A stretch of DNA of 64,000 nt from Chitinophagaceae bacterium IBVUCB1 (GTDB taxonomy: Bacteria > Bacteroidota > Bacteroidia > Chitinophagales > Chitinophagaceae): positions 632,057 through 696,056 of the forward strand of contig NFUW01000001.1 of the NCBI GenBank assembly GCA_002127285.1. The letters run 5' to 3'. The position numbers and the translations under genes are program-made. The notes beneath the pieces are model-generated. The model made no database searches. It saw only the letters and a list, made by a program, of their open reading frames with translations, and was not told the origin of the DNA. This document shows positions 15,726 through 23,453 of this stretch, piece after piece. Each line of letters begins with the position of its first letter. Positions within the stretch are counted from its first letter, which is position 1.

Positions 15726-16070
15726 ATGCCACGTTCGGTAAATGCGGTTGCATCTCGCGCGAGAAGGAAGAAAATACTGAAACAAGCTAAAGGTTTCTAC
15801 GGCAAACGTAAAAACGTATATACAGTAGCTAAGAACGTCCTTGAAAAAGGTCTCGGTTACAAATATGTAGGCCGTAAGCTGAAAAAACGCGACTACCGCG
15901 CTTTGTGGATAGTACGTATCAACGCTGCGTGCCGCGAAGAAGGCCTGAGCTATTCTCAATTTATGGGTAAGCTGAGTGCTAAAGGCATAGAACTGAACCG
16001 TAAAGTATTGGCTGACTTGGCTATGAACGAGCCTGAAAGCTTTAAGAAACTGGTTGCGGAAGTAAAATAA
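15726..16070 (+). CDS. rplT: 50S ribosomal protein L20
   Basis: The 114-residue protein [20 protein letters not shown] with [17 protein letters not shown] and [17 protein letters not shown] is L20, needed early in 50S assembly and an RNA-binding translational autoregulator in several bacteria. It forms an operon with rpmI and ends at a shared terminator. Confidence 0.98.
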   Translation: MPRSVNAVASRARRKKILKQAKGFYGKRKNVYTVAKNVLEKGLGYKYVGRKLKKRDYRALWIVRINAACREEGLSYSQFMGKLSAKGIELNRKVLADLAMNEPESFKKLVAEVK

Positions 16071-16092
16071 GCTGACGCTATACTATATTTTC

Positions 16093-16124
16093 AATAGCCG
16101 TTCCGATACTTCGGGACGGCTATT
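16093..16124. terminator. bidirectional terminator between rplT and ispE
   Basis: AATAGCCGTTCC (16093-16104), loop GATACTTC, GGGACGGCTATT (16113-16124) form a 12-bp stem with one G-U pair, followed by T-rich sequence on the plus side. It serves the convergent rplT and ispE. Confidence 0.85.
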
Positions 16125-16125
16125 T

Positions 16126-16938
16126 CTATTTGCAGTAATGTTCTTCGTAAGGTAATGTTGTAGCAATACTTGCTTTGCACCCCTTCTCAAACACACCATA
16201 CACCGTACTGCCACTACCACTCATGGCTGCATAGATAGCCCCTGCGTCGTATAGTTGTTGTTTGATGGCTGCCAGTTGGGGGTGTTGGGCAAAAACGGGT
16301 GCTTCAAAATCGTTGTTCACTAAGTCTTTCCATTGTGCGATAGGTATCGTTTGTAGTTGTCGCAAATCGAACGGGGCAGGTTTGGGCGTTATCATCTTAA
16401 AAGCTGCTGCGGTTGATACATGCACCTGCGGGCATATAAGCTGTATGCTGTAGGCAGATAAGTCTATTGCTATGGGCTGCATCACCTCTCCCCTGCCCGT
16501 TGCGTATTGTGGTGTGTTCTCTATAAAAAACGGGCAATCGCTGCCGAGTTGCAGGGCATAGCCAATCAATTGTTTATTATCTAACCCCAAACTGCAATAA
16601 TCGTTGAGCAGGCGCAGCATAAAAGCCCCATCGGCACTGCCACCCCCCATACCAGCACCCATCGGTATGTTTTTGAGCAGGTGAACGGAAAAGGGTGGTA
16701 TGGCGGGAAAATCCTTTTGCAGCAGCATATATGCTTTCCATACAAGATTGTCGTACACGTCTCCTGCTACTGCCTTGCCATATAGGTGCATGGCTACTGC
16801 TTCGGCAGGTACTATTTCAAGTACATCGTTAGGCTTGGCAAGCGGATAAAAAATAGTTTCCAGATTGTGGTAACCATCCGTGCGTTTTGACGTTATATAT
16901 AAGCCGATATTTATTTTACCGTTCGGAAAGCAAACCAT
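16126..16938 (-). CDS. ispE: 4-diphosphocytidyl-2-C-methyl-D-erythritol kinase
   Basis: IspE is the GHMP kinase of the MEP isoprenoid pathway. The 270-residue protein starts MVCFPNGKINIGLYI (the N-terminal PNGKINI motif), has the ATP loop IPMGAGMGGGSADGAF and C-terminal AAMSGSGSTVYGVF. ATG 16938 is chosen because upstream residues in the open frame are not family-like. A near-consensus -7 sequence TCGCTTTG ends 3 nt before this ATG, again suggesting a very short leader. It diverges from the ABC ATPase gene. Confidence 0.96.
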   Translation of the reverse strand: MVCFPNGKINIGLYITSKRTDGYHNLETIFYPLAKPNDVLEIVPAEAVAMHLYGKAVAGDVYDNLVWKAYMLLQKDFPAIPPFSVHLLKNIPMGAGMGGGSADGAFMLRLLNDYCSLGLDNKQLIGYALQLGSDCPFFIENTPQYATGRGEVMQPIAIDLSAYSIQLICPQVHVSTAAAFKMITPKPAPFDLRQLQTIPIAQWKDLVNNDFEAPVFAQHPQLAAIKQQLYDAGAIYAAMSGSGSTVYGVFEKGCKASIATTLPYEEHYCK

Positions 16939-17002
16939 ATACAAAGCGATGCGTAAAATTATCTGTATTTTTGAAATGGCACAGTGTAATATGCCCAATT
17001 AG

Positions 17003-17725
17003 ATGAAAGAAGTTATCAGCCTGCAAGACATAAAAAAGAGCTACTATCTGGGCAAACAGGAATTGCCTGTGCTAAAGGGCATCAACCTCATCATCAATAG
17101 CAACGAATATGTGGCGTTGATGGGGCCGTCAGGGTCGGGCAAGTCAACACTGATGAATATTATCGGCTGTCTTGACACTACTACATCAGGCACTTATATA
17201 CTGAATGGCAAAGACGTGAGCCGTATGGAAGACGACGAACTGGCCGATGTGCGGAATATAGAAATAGGCTTTGTATTTCAGCAATTCAACCTGCTGCCAC
17301 GCCTCACTGCTTGGGAAAATGTAGCTATGCCGCTGATATATGCGGGTACAGGAAAAAAAGAACGTGAAGAGCGCGCCCGTGCCATGCTGGATAAAGTAGG
17401 GCTGGGAGACAGGGCACACCACAAACCCAACGAACTATCGGGCGGGCAGAGCCAACGGGTAGCCATTGCACGCGCACTGATAAACAACCCGTCCATTATA
17501 CTGGCAGATGAACCAACGGGCAATCTTGATACGAAAACGTCTGTTGAGATTATGGATATCTTCAGCCAGATACATGCACAGGGCAATACGGTAGTGCTTG
17601 TAACACACGAGGAAGATATTGCTAACTATACACACCGTGTAGTGCGCATACGCGATGGTGTGGTAGAAACAGATACCCGCCGCCCGAAAGGGAATGTACA
17701 GACCAACGAAACAACGATTGCATAA
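17003..17725 (+). CDS. LolD/MacB-type ABC ATPase
   Basis: The 240-residue ATPase has Walker [10 protein letters not shown] (41-49), Q-loop [17 protein letters not shown], signature [15 protein letters not shown], Walker [12 protein letters not shown] and H-loop VTHEED. This pattern is that of LolD/MacB/FtsE-type ATPases, which drive mechanotransmission permeases for lipoprotein release, macrolide or lipid export. No permease gene is adjacent; the partner must be encoded elsewhere. It is followed by a small palindromic repeat and the cobalamin adenosyltransferase gene. Confidence 0.93.
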   Translation: MKEVISLQDIKKSYYLGKQELPVLKGINLIINSNEYVALMGPSGSGKSTLMNIIGCLDTTTSGTYILNGKDVSRMEDDELADVRNIEIGFVFQQFNLLPRLTAWENVAMPLIYAGTGKKEREERARAMLDKVGLGDRAHHKPNELSGGQSQRVAIARALINNPSIILADEPTGNLDTKTSVEIMDIFSQIHAQGNTVVLVTHEEDIANYTHRVVRIRDGVVETDTRRPKGNVQTNETTIA

Positions 17726-17735
17726 CAAATAAAAA

Positions 17736-17757
17736 AGCCCCTATAAGGGGTTTAGGG
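17736..17757. repeat. small palindromic element before the adenosyltransferase gene
   Basis: CCCCT-ATA-AGGGG (17738-17750) followed by TTTAGGGC is related to the element at 1031-1080. It ends directly before the ATG at 17759, so its AGGGG arm may also act as ribosome-binding site. Confidence 0.5.
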
Positions 17758-17758
17758 C

Positions 17759-18319
17759 ATGTCATTTAAGATATATACAAAGACCGGAGACAAGGGCAGT
17801 ACCAGCCTGATAGGTGGTGTGCGTGTACCCAAAAACCATATACGCATCGAAGCTTACGGTACAGTGGACGAACTGAACTCGTGCATAGGCATGGTGAACG
17901 ATATGGCAGCTAATGAAAAAATAAGTGGCTGGCTGCGAGAGATACAAGACAGGCTTTTTACTATCGGTTCGGTACTGGCTACCAACCCCGATAAAGAAGT
18001 AAAAATGAAACTGCCTGATGTGCACGATGAAGATGTAATATGGCTGGAACAACGCATTGACGAAATGAACGAAGTATTACCCGAGATGCGCTCCTTTATA
18101 CTGCCGGGTGGGCAGTTAGCAGCATCTACCTGCCATGTGGCGAGGTGCGTATGCCGCCGTGCAGAGCGTATATGCGTAGGTATGCAGGAGCAGCAAGAGC
18201 AAGTACCTGAATTGATTGTACGCTACCTGAACAGGTTATCAGATTTTCTGTTTGTATTAGCTCGTTATATTGCCCATATCAATGGGGTTGAAGATGTGCC
18301 ATGGAGGGCAAGGATATGA
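17759..18319 (+). CDS. PduO-type cob(I)alamin adenosyltransferase
   Basis: The 186-residue enzyme adenosylates cob(I)alamin to coenzyme B12. It shows the N-terminal YTKTGDKGSTSLIGG, EAYGTVDELNS, and the C-terminal helix CRRAERICV containing the active-site RRAER motif, with LNRLSDFLFVLARY. Its stop overlaps the ATG of the next gene (ATGA), indicating coupling. Confidence 0.95.
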   Translation: MSFKIYTKTGDKGSTSLIGGVRVPKNHIRIEAYGTVDELNSCIGMVNDMAANEKISGWLREIQDRLFTIGSVLATNPDKEVKMKLPDVHDEDVIWLEQRIDEMNEVLPEMRSFILPGGQLAASTCHVARCVCRRAERICVGMQEQQEQVPELIVRYLNRLSDFLFVLARYIAHINGVEDVPWRARI

Positions 18320-18807
18320 TACGACTGTCAATCATAACATTATGTATCATCACGATACTATCTGCCTGTTCATCAAACAATAGCGGTAATGATACCATTA
18401 CGGGAAAGAACAGTAAAGTCATCGTTCCTACATGGTTGCTTGGCAACTGGCAGATGAAAACCGACAATGGCACGGTAACAGAAAGTTGGGCTAAGGCGAA
18501 TGACAGTTTATGGATTGGCAGCAGCTATTTTATATTACCCAATGGCGATACAGCAAGTATGGAATCTATACGCCTTGCCACTATTGCCGATACGTTGTAT
18601 TATATGCCAACCGTCAGTAATCAAAACGACGGTAGAGAAATACGTTTTAAAGAAACAGAAAGGACTGACACTTCCATTGTATTTGAGAACCCCTTGCACG
18701 ATTTCCCTAAGCGCATTGTTTACATCCGCACAAGCGATAGTACCATATATGCTTATGTAGCAGGCAATGGCAAGCAGTTAGATTTCAACTACAACAAGAT
18801 GCGCTGA
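18316..18807 (+). CDS. DUF6265-like lipoprotein
   Basis: The 163-residue protein has a lipoprotein signal (ITLCIITILSACSS; lipobox LSAC) and a body with LLGNWQMKTDNGTVTESW, DSLWIGSSYFILPNGD, FENPLHDFPKRIVY, matching DUF6265 proteins of unknown function. ATG 18316 overlaps the preceding stop and is preceded by GGAGGGCAAGG; the ATG five codons upstream is also possible. Anchored in the envelope; ligand unknown. Confidence 0.85.
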   Translation: MIRLSIITLCIITILSACSSNNSGNDTITGKNSKVIVPTWLLGNWQMKTDNGTVTESWAKANDSLWIGSSYFILPNGDTASMESIRLATIADTLYYMPTVSNQNDGREIRFKETERTDTSIVFENPLHDFPKRIVYIRTSDSTIYAYVAGNGKQLDFNYNKMR

Positions 18808-18871
18808 TAGCATTGATTTGCAGTATACATTCAGGTTGCGCAATTAACTTTTTACATCTCTTAAAAATCCG

Positions 18872-18905
18872 TTCATCGGACGAAAACGGCTTTTCGTCCG
18901 ATGAA
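18872..18905. repeat. 15-bp perfect hairpin
   Basis: TTCATCGGACGAAAA (18872-18886), loop CGGC, TTTTCGTCCGATGAA (18891-18905) is a perfect 15-bp inverted repeat. A partial third copy CGCTTTTCGTC follows at about 18910-18920. There is no T-tract after it, so it is not a standard terminator. The remainder of 18808-19072 shows no gene. Confidence 0.75.
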
Positions 18906-19072
18906 ACCCGCTTTTCGTCAAATGGTTAGTGGGCTGCCCGTTTATTTATCGGTACTTTATGCTATCCTATAAACGAGCGACCTGTAATACCCAGCTGAAC
19001 ATCCGGCCCCTTTAATCCTTTTTTGGTAACTGCCCCTACAGTTACCATTTTTGTTTTCAGTATCTTACTGTT

Positions 19073-19495
19073 ATGAAACAGGTATTATTAGCTGTATTGC
19101 TATTGTTAGGTAATATAGCATACTCTCAAAACGACGAACAGACAATAAGGACTATACTAAACACACAATCTGCCGCGTGGAACAAAGGGAGCATTGATGA
19201 ATATATGCAAGCGGGGTATTGGCAGCACGATAGCCTGCTGTTTGTAGGCAAAAGCGGACCTGTATATGGGTATCGGCAAACACTGGAACGCTACAAAAAA
19301 TCGTATAGCGATACTACACAAATGGGTAAGCTGTATTTTGATATATTATCCGTTAAACCATTGAGTAAGGACTATTATCATGTGCTGGGCAAATGGCATC
19401 TCAAACGGACTATCGGCGATTTAAATGGTTGTTTCACGCTCTTATTTCGCAAAATAAAAGGCAAATGGGTAATAGTAGCCGACCATAGCAGTTAA
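19073..19495 (+). CDS. exported DUF4440/SnoaL-like protein
   Basis: The 140-residue protein has a signal peptide (MKQVLLAVLLLLGNIAYSQ) and an NTF2-like fold typical of DUF4440: TILNTQSAAWNKGSIDEYM, DSLLFVGKSGPVYGY, and C-terminal FTLLFRKIKGKWVIVADHSS. These proteins have a small cavity and may bind a ligand; no function is assigned. It stands alone. Confidence 0.88.
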   Translation: MKQVLLAVLLLLGNIAYSQNDEQTIRTILNTQSAAWNKGSIDEYMQAGYWQHDSLLFVGKSGPVYGYRQTLERYKKSYSDTTQMGKLYFDILSVKPLSKDYYHVLGKWHLKRTIGDLNGCFTLLFRKIKGKWVIVADHSS

Positions 19496-19575
19496 TAAGG
19501 CCTGAAACATACTACAAGCCTAAAATATGCCATAAGTAAAAAATCATTATTGCAGGCCCATAAAGACTAAATCCC

Positions 19576-19583
19576 TATATTTG
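19576..19583 (+). promoter_or_regulatory. promoter of the DUF4290-murA operon (TATATTTG)
   Basis: TATATTTG matches the -7 consensus exactly but lies about 160 nt before the ATG at 19744, implying a long leader. The leader includes the inverted repeat TTGACTG/CAGTCAA and GCCGAT/ATCGGC. Confidence 0.55.
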
Positions 19584-19743
19584 TATAGCACTCCGGTACT
19601 ATTGACTGCCTCTCTTATTTCAGTCAAAACGTACCAACAGATACCGTAACCATTCATCGCAGGCACTAAAACTGCATACGGGTTACAATCATCGCAAGCC
19701 GATACATCGGCTCTGTTCAATTTTACTATTTTAAAAACTTACA

Positions 19744-20451
19744 ATGGAATACAATACAATACGCAGCAAAATGCTGATGCCCGAATACGGACGGAATGTG
19801 CAACGCATGGTAGAATACCTGATGACTATCGAAGATCCTGCCAGACGGTTGCGCAATGCAGAAGCCATCGTAGAACTGATGGGTACACTAAACCCCCACC
19901 TGAAGCAGATGGAAGATTACAAACACAAATTGTGGGATCATCTGTACCAAATGACAGACTTCAAGCTGGATGTAGCCGCGCCATATCCTGCACCTACACC
20001 AGAGCAGGTATTTAAAAAACCCGAAGTAATACCCTACCCTCAAAGTGGTATCAAAAACCGCCATCTTGGCAAAAATTTTGACGGGCTAATTGCAAAAGCG
20101 CTAAAAGAAACAGACCCGGAAAAAAAACAAGGTTTTACGCAAATCATCGGCTACTACATGAAGCTGGCATACACTACTTGGCACAAAGAGCCTGTACACG
20201 ATGATATGATACGCACAGAATTGGCAGAACTTACTAATGGAGAACTGATGTACGAGCCGGGCGGCTATCGTGTATATTTTGATACCCGTACCAACTTTAA
20301 GAACAATAATAATAACAACAACCGCAACAACCGTAATAACAATAACCGCAATAATAATAACAACAACAATAATAATAACAGGGGTGGCGGGTACGGAAAT
20401 AATAACGGTTATAATAAAAACCGTAAATTCAATAAAAACAAGAATAAATAA
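19744..20451 (+). CDS. DUF4290 protein with Asn-rich tail
   Basis: The 235-residue cytoplasmic protein has a conserved DUF4290 body (residues about 1-190; MLMPEYGRNVQRMVEYL, PYPQSGIKNRHLGKNFD, YYMKLAYTTWHKEPV). It then runs into a tail of about 45 residues made mostly of Asn, Arg and Gly coded by AAC/AAT repeats (20303-20440). The family is restricted to Bacteroidota and sits next to murA, as here, which suggests a link to envelope synthesis, but no activity is known. murA follows after 12 bp. Confidence 0.9.
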   Translation: MEYNTIRSKMLMPEYGRNVQRMVEYLMTIEDPARRLRNAEAIVELMGTLNPHLKQMEDYKHKLWDHLYQMTDFKLDVAAPYPAPTPEQVFKKPEVIPYPQSGIKNRHLGKNFDGLIAKALKETDPEKKQGFTQIIGYYMKLAYTTWHKEPVHDDMIRTELAELTNGELMYEPGGYRVYFDTRTNFKNNNNNNNRNNRNNNNRNNNNNNNNNNRGGGYGNNNGYNKNRKFNKNKNK

Positions 20452-20463
20452 TTTTTGTATAAA

Positions 20464-21777
20464 ATGGGTGCTTTCGAAATACGCGGTGGCAATACCCTGA
20501 GTGGCACTATAACGCCACAGGGTGCCAAAAACGAAGCCTTACAGGTACTATGTGCAGCATTGCTTACAGACGAAGCGGTCACATTCACCAACGTGCCGGA
20601 TATATTGGATGTGAATATGCTGATAGAAGTATTGGGCGATATGGGGGTACAGGTAACTCGCCCCGCTGCCAATACCGTGATATTGCAGGCTACAGACATC
20701 AATACGGAATACTTTACAGATAAGAATTTCAAAAAGAAATCGGGCAAGCTGCGTGGCGCGGTGATGCTGGCAGGGCCTATGATAGCTCGTTTTCGCAAGG
20801 CGCATATACCACAACCGGGGGGCGACAAAATAGGTCGCCGCAGGCTCGATACCCACATACGTGGTTTTGAAAAGCTGGGCGTAGTATTTGATTACGACAA
20901 TGAGCAGAGCCTGTTCTCGCTCGATGGCAGCAATCTGCAAGGTGCGTATATACTGATGGAAGAACCATCCGTTACAGGTACTGCCAATATTGTAATGGCG
21001 GCTGTAATGGCAGAGGGCACAACCGTAATATATAATGCCGCCTGCGAACCCTACGTGCAGCAGCTATGCCATATGCTCAATAGCATGGGTGCCAATATCA
21101 GCGGTATAGGCTCTAACATGCTCACCATACAGGGCGTTACCAAACTCAGAGGCTGCACACACCGTATGCTGGCAGACATGATTGAAGTTGGTTCTTTTAT
21201 TGGTATGGCAGCCATGACACAAAGCGAGCTTACTATACGCAACTGCGATGTGGCACATCTCGGTGTGATACCCGAAATATTTCAACGCCTTGGCATAGCA
21301 TTACAGATAAACGGTAATGATATTCACGTACCTAAACAAGAGCAATACCGTATTCAAAAATTCATAGACGGTTCTATACTTACTGTGTACGACCATCCGT
21401 GGCCGGGCTTTACACCCGACTTGTTAAGCATTGTACTCGTAACGGCTACACAAGCAAAGGGAACTGTATTGCTGCATCAGAAAATGTTTGAAAGCCGATT
21501 GTTCTTTGTAGATAAACTGATAGAGATGGGTGCACAAATAGTATTGTGCGACCCGCACCGTGCCGTAGTAATAGGGCTCGACAGACAAGTACCTTTGCGT
21601 GGCATTACCATGTCATCGCCCGATATACGCGCAGGGGTAGCATTGCTGATAGCTGCCCTTTCTGCAAAAGGCAAGAGCACCATACAAAACATAGACCAGA
21701 TAGACCGTGGCTACGAACGTATAGACGAGCGATTGATAGCACTGGGTGCAGATATAAAACGTGTAAAAGTTGATTAA
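20464..21777 (+). CDS. murA: UDP-N-acetylglucosamine 1-carboxyvinyltransferase
   Basis: MurA transfers enolpyruvate to UDP-GlcNAc, the first committed step of peptidoglycan synthesis. The 437-residue protein shows GAKNEALQ (K22, N23), PDILDV, ARFRKAHIPQPGGDKIGRRRLDTH, GSFIGMA and TPDLLS, with the C-terminal RGYERIDERLIALGADI. The active-site cysteine (C115 in E. coli, in PGGCxIG) is replaced by aspartate D121 here. Cys-to-Asp enzymes are active and resist fosfomycin. ATG 20464 is chosen over the upstream TTG. Confidence 0.96.
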   Translation: MGAFEIRGGNTLSGTITPQGAKNEALQVLCAALLTDEAVTFTNVPDILDVNMLIEVLGDMGVQVTRPAANTVILQATDINTEYFTDKNFKKKSGKLRGAVMLAGPMIARFRKAHIPQPGGDKIGRRRLDTHIRGFEKLGVVFDYDNEQSLFSLDGSNLQGAYILMEEPSVTGTANIVMAAVMAEGTTVIYNAACEPYVQQLCHMLNSMGANISGIGSNMLTIQGVTKLRGCTHRMLADMIEVGSFIGMAAMTQSELTIRNCDVAHLGVIPEIFQRLGIALQINGNDIHVPKQEQYRIQKFIDGSILTVYDHPWPGFTPDLLSIVLVTATQAKGTVLLHQKMFESRLFFVDKLIEMGAQIVLCDPHRAVVIGLDRQVPLRGITMSSPDIRAGVALLIAALSAKGKSTIQNIDQIDRGYERIDERLIALGADIKRVKVD

Positions 21778-21782
21778 AACGG

Positions 21783-21805
21783 AAAGGGTGGCAATGCCAC
21801 CCTTT
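21783..21805. terminator. bidirectional terminator after murA
   Basis: AAAGGGTGGC (21783-21792), AAT, GCCACCCTTT (21796-21805) form a perfect 10-bp stem with A and T flanks, between convergent murA and the outer-membrane protein gene. Confidence 0.85.
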
Positions 21806-21830
21806 TATATTCATATCTTGATCGTTCAGT

Positions 21831-22814
21831 TTAGAACAACAGTGTTCTTTGATTGAAGAAGTACGTAAACCTCGGCATGATGGTGTACCTGCGCCATGTA
21901 CCATCGGGGCGTACATCGCGCTCAATAAATGGCAAACTACCCGTTACATCCAGTTTGAAAGAACCATACCTGCCAAAGCGCAGGAATATATTACCTACAC
22001 CACTCAGCGTAAAACCTTGCGAGCCTTTTATTTCATTCCACAAGCCCATACGGTCTTCGTACAAATCATTTTGCAGGTGATACATTGCCAGCGGTCCGGC
22101 ACTGAAACCAAAACGGTTAGTAGCAAAACGACCTTCGATGCGTGCCATCACATCACCATTTCTATGCAACTTACGGGCTATTGTGTATTCGCTGTTGTTA
22201 TACACCGGGTCATTTACATAAGACAGACGATAATAATCATTCTCATTGTAGCGAATAATAGGTTGCTGATAGCCTACCGCAAAGCTCAGGTACTCTTTCC
22301 ATGTAGCGTTCAGCCCTATCATTACATCGGTGCTACCTGCACCACTTTGGTAAGACATGGGTAAGGGACGCGCAGCACCGTCTATGCTGTTAGCCGTAGT
22401 CATACCAAACATGACACCACCAGTAGCCTGCAATGTCCACGTTTCCGGGTCTGCTTTAAAGACATGTGTGTAGGCAACCGTCAGGTCACCTGCACCCCAT
22501 TTATTACCCAGACTGCCCGATGCAGAAAGAATGGGCAGGCGCACGTCAAAGTAGCCTGTTTCCATCATGGGCAAGCGCACTTCCAGTTGCGGTATATTAA
22601 GCTTCACGTCCTTTTCGCCCATAGCAAATGTATGCCCGAGGCTAAAGTGCGCACGCTGAAATTCATATTCATCTTCGGTGATGATGGCAGCAGAGCCCCA
22701 ACGCATAGCACCAATATTGGTAAAGCCGGGGTCAGAGTCGCCTTGTGCATATACATTGGTAACAGATGCCAATGCTACTACAGCACCTAAGCAAAATGCT
22801 TGCAAATATCTCAT
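21831..22814 (-). CDS. outer-membrane beta-barrel protein, transporter-like
   Basis: The 327-residue protein has a signal peptide (MRYLQAFCLGAVVALASVTNVYAQ) and many alternating aromatic strands (HFSLGHTFAMG, LSFAVGYQQPIIRY, YTIMPRFTYFF), ending in F. The layout recalls barrels of the phenol-degradation MetA/FadL-like group, but I cannot place it firmly. ATG 22814 is supported by a TATATTTG box at 22836-22843; the longer frame would start at a TTG inside that box. Located in the outer membrane; cargo unknown. Confidence 0.82.
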   Translation of the reverse strand: MRYLQAFCLGAVVALASVTNVYAQGDSDPGFTNIGAMRWGSAAIITEDEYEFQRAHFSLGHTFAMGEKDVKLNIPQLEVRLPMMETGYFDVRLPILSASGSLGNKWGAGDLTVAYTHVFKADPETWTLQATGGVMFGMTTANSIDGAARPLPMSYQSGAGSTDVMIGLNATWKEYLSFAVGYQQPIIRYNENDYYRLSYVNDPVYNNSEYTIARKLHRNGDVMARIEGRFATNRFGFSAGPLAMYHLQNDLYEDRMGLWNEIKGSQGFTLSGVGNIFLRFGRYGSFKLDVTGSLPFIERDVRPDGTWRRYTIMPRFTYFFNQRTLLF

Positions 22815-22835
22815 AATTGTTAACGGATATGTTCT

Positions 22836-22843
22836 CAAATATA
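22836..22843 (-). promoter_or_regulatory. -7 box (TATATTTG) of the barrel gene
   Basis: The minus strand reads TATATTTG 21 nt upstream of ATG 22814. Confidence 0.6.
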
Positions 22844-22909
22844 ATTTTATAAAAGCAAAAATCTTAGCGTTTCTGCCATTTTTTTTGGCTTACTGCTGCT
22901 AAGATGCAC

Positions 22910-23356
22910 TTATCGCAACCTGTCGAGCGATTTCACCAATTTTTCATCTTTATTGATGCCCTTTATTGCCAATACAAGGAAAATAATAGCAAACACGGGT
23001 AGAAAACCGCCAAAAGCATAGGCATTGGTATGTACAGGTGGTTTATGAATAACGGTTGCGCTATCTTTCGTAACGATGTAAAGTGCTATAAATGCAATAT
23101 TCAGCACAATGCAGAAAACAGCCATCCATTTTTGCTGCTTTCTGTTTTTGAACAAGAGGATGGCAATGGCGGGCAATGCTACAGTAAAAATGGCAATAGC
23201 TATCAGCAGGTAGTTAGGATGCTCTAACAACTGGATACCTGTTTTCACTTCTTCGTTGTTCAGCACATATTTCACTGTCAATACATCAAACATAAATGTA
23301 CCTGCACTAAACAATGCTGCCAACAACAGCCATACAGATTGAATACGTTGTATCAT
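22910..23356 (-). CDS. DUF4293 membrane protein
   Basis: The 148-residue protein begins MIQRIQSVWLLLAALFSAGTF, the diagnostic DUF4293 start, and has four transmembrane helices (about 6-28, 48-68, 76-96, 118-136) with the KWMAVFCIVLN segment. The family occurs only in Bacteroidota and has no known function. It follows serS on the same strand after 88 bp that hold a palindromic element. Confidence 0.92.
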   Translation of the reverse strand: MIQRIQSVWLLLAALFSAGTFMFDVLTVKYVLNNEEVKTGIQLLEHPNYLLIAIAIFTVALPAIAILLFKNRKQQKWMAVFCIVLNIAFIALYIVTKDSATVIHKPPVHTNAYAFGGFLPVFAIIFLVLAIKGINKDEKLVKSLDRLR

Positions 23357-23410
23357 ACTAAGTCAAAATTCAAAAGTTAAAACCCATATTTCAAATTACG
23401 GTTCATTAAG

Positions 23411-23453
23411 TCCCATTTAGGGCCTGCCTGCCGCAGGCAGAGATTTAGGGGTT
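23411..23453. repeat. palindromic element after serS
   Basis: CTGCCTG (23424-23430), CCG, CAGGCAG (23434-23440) form a hairpin flanked by TTTAGGG motifs on both sides. It belongs to the same dispersed class as 1031-1080 and abuts the serS stop codon, where it may act as terminator. Confidence 0.5.
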
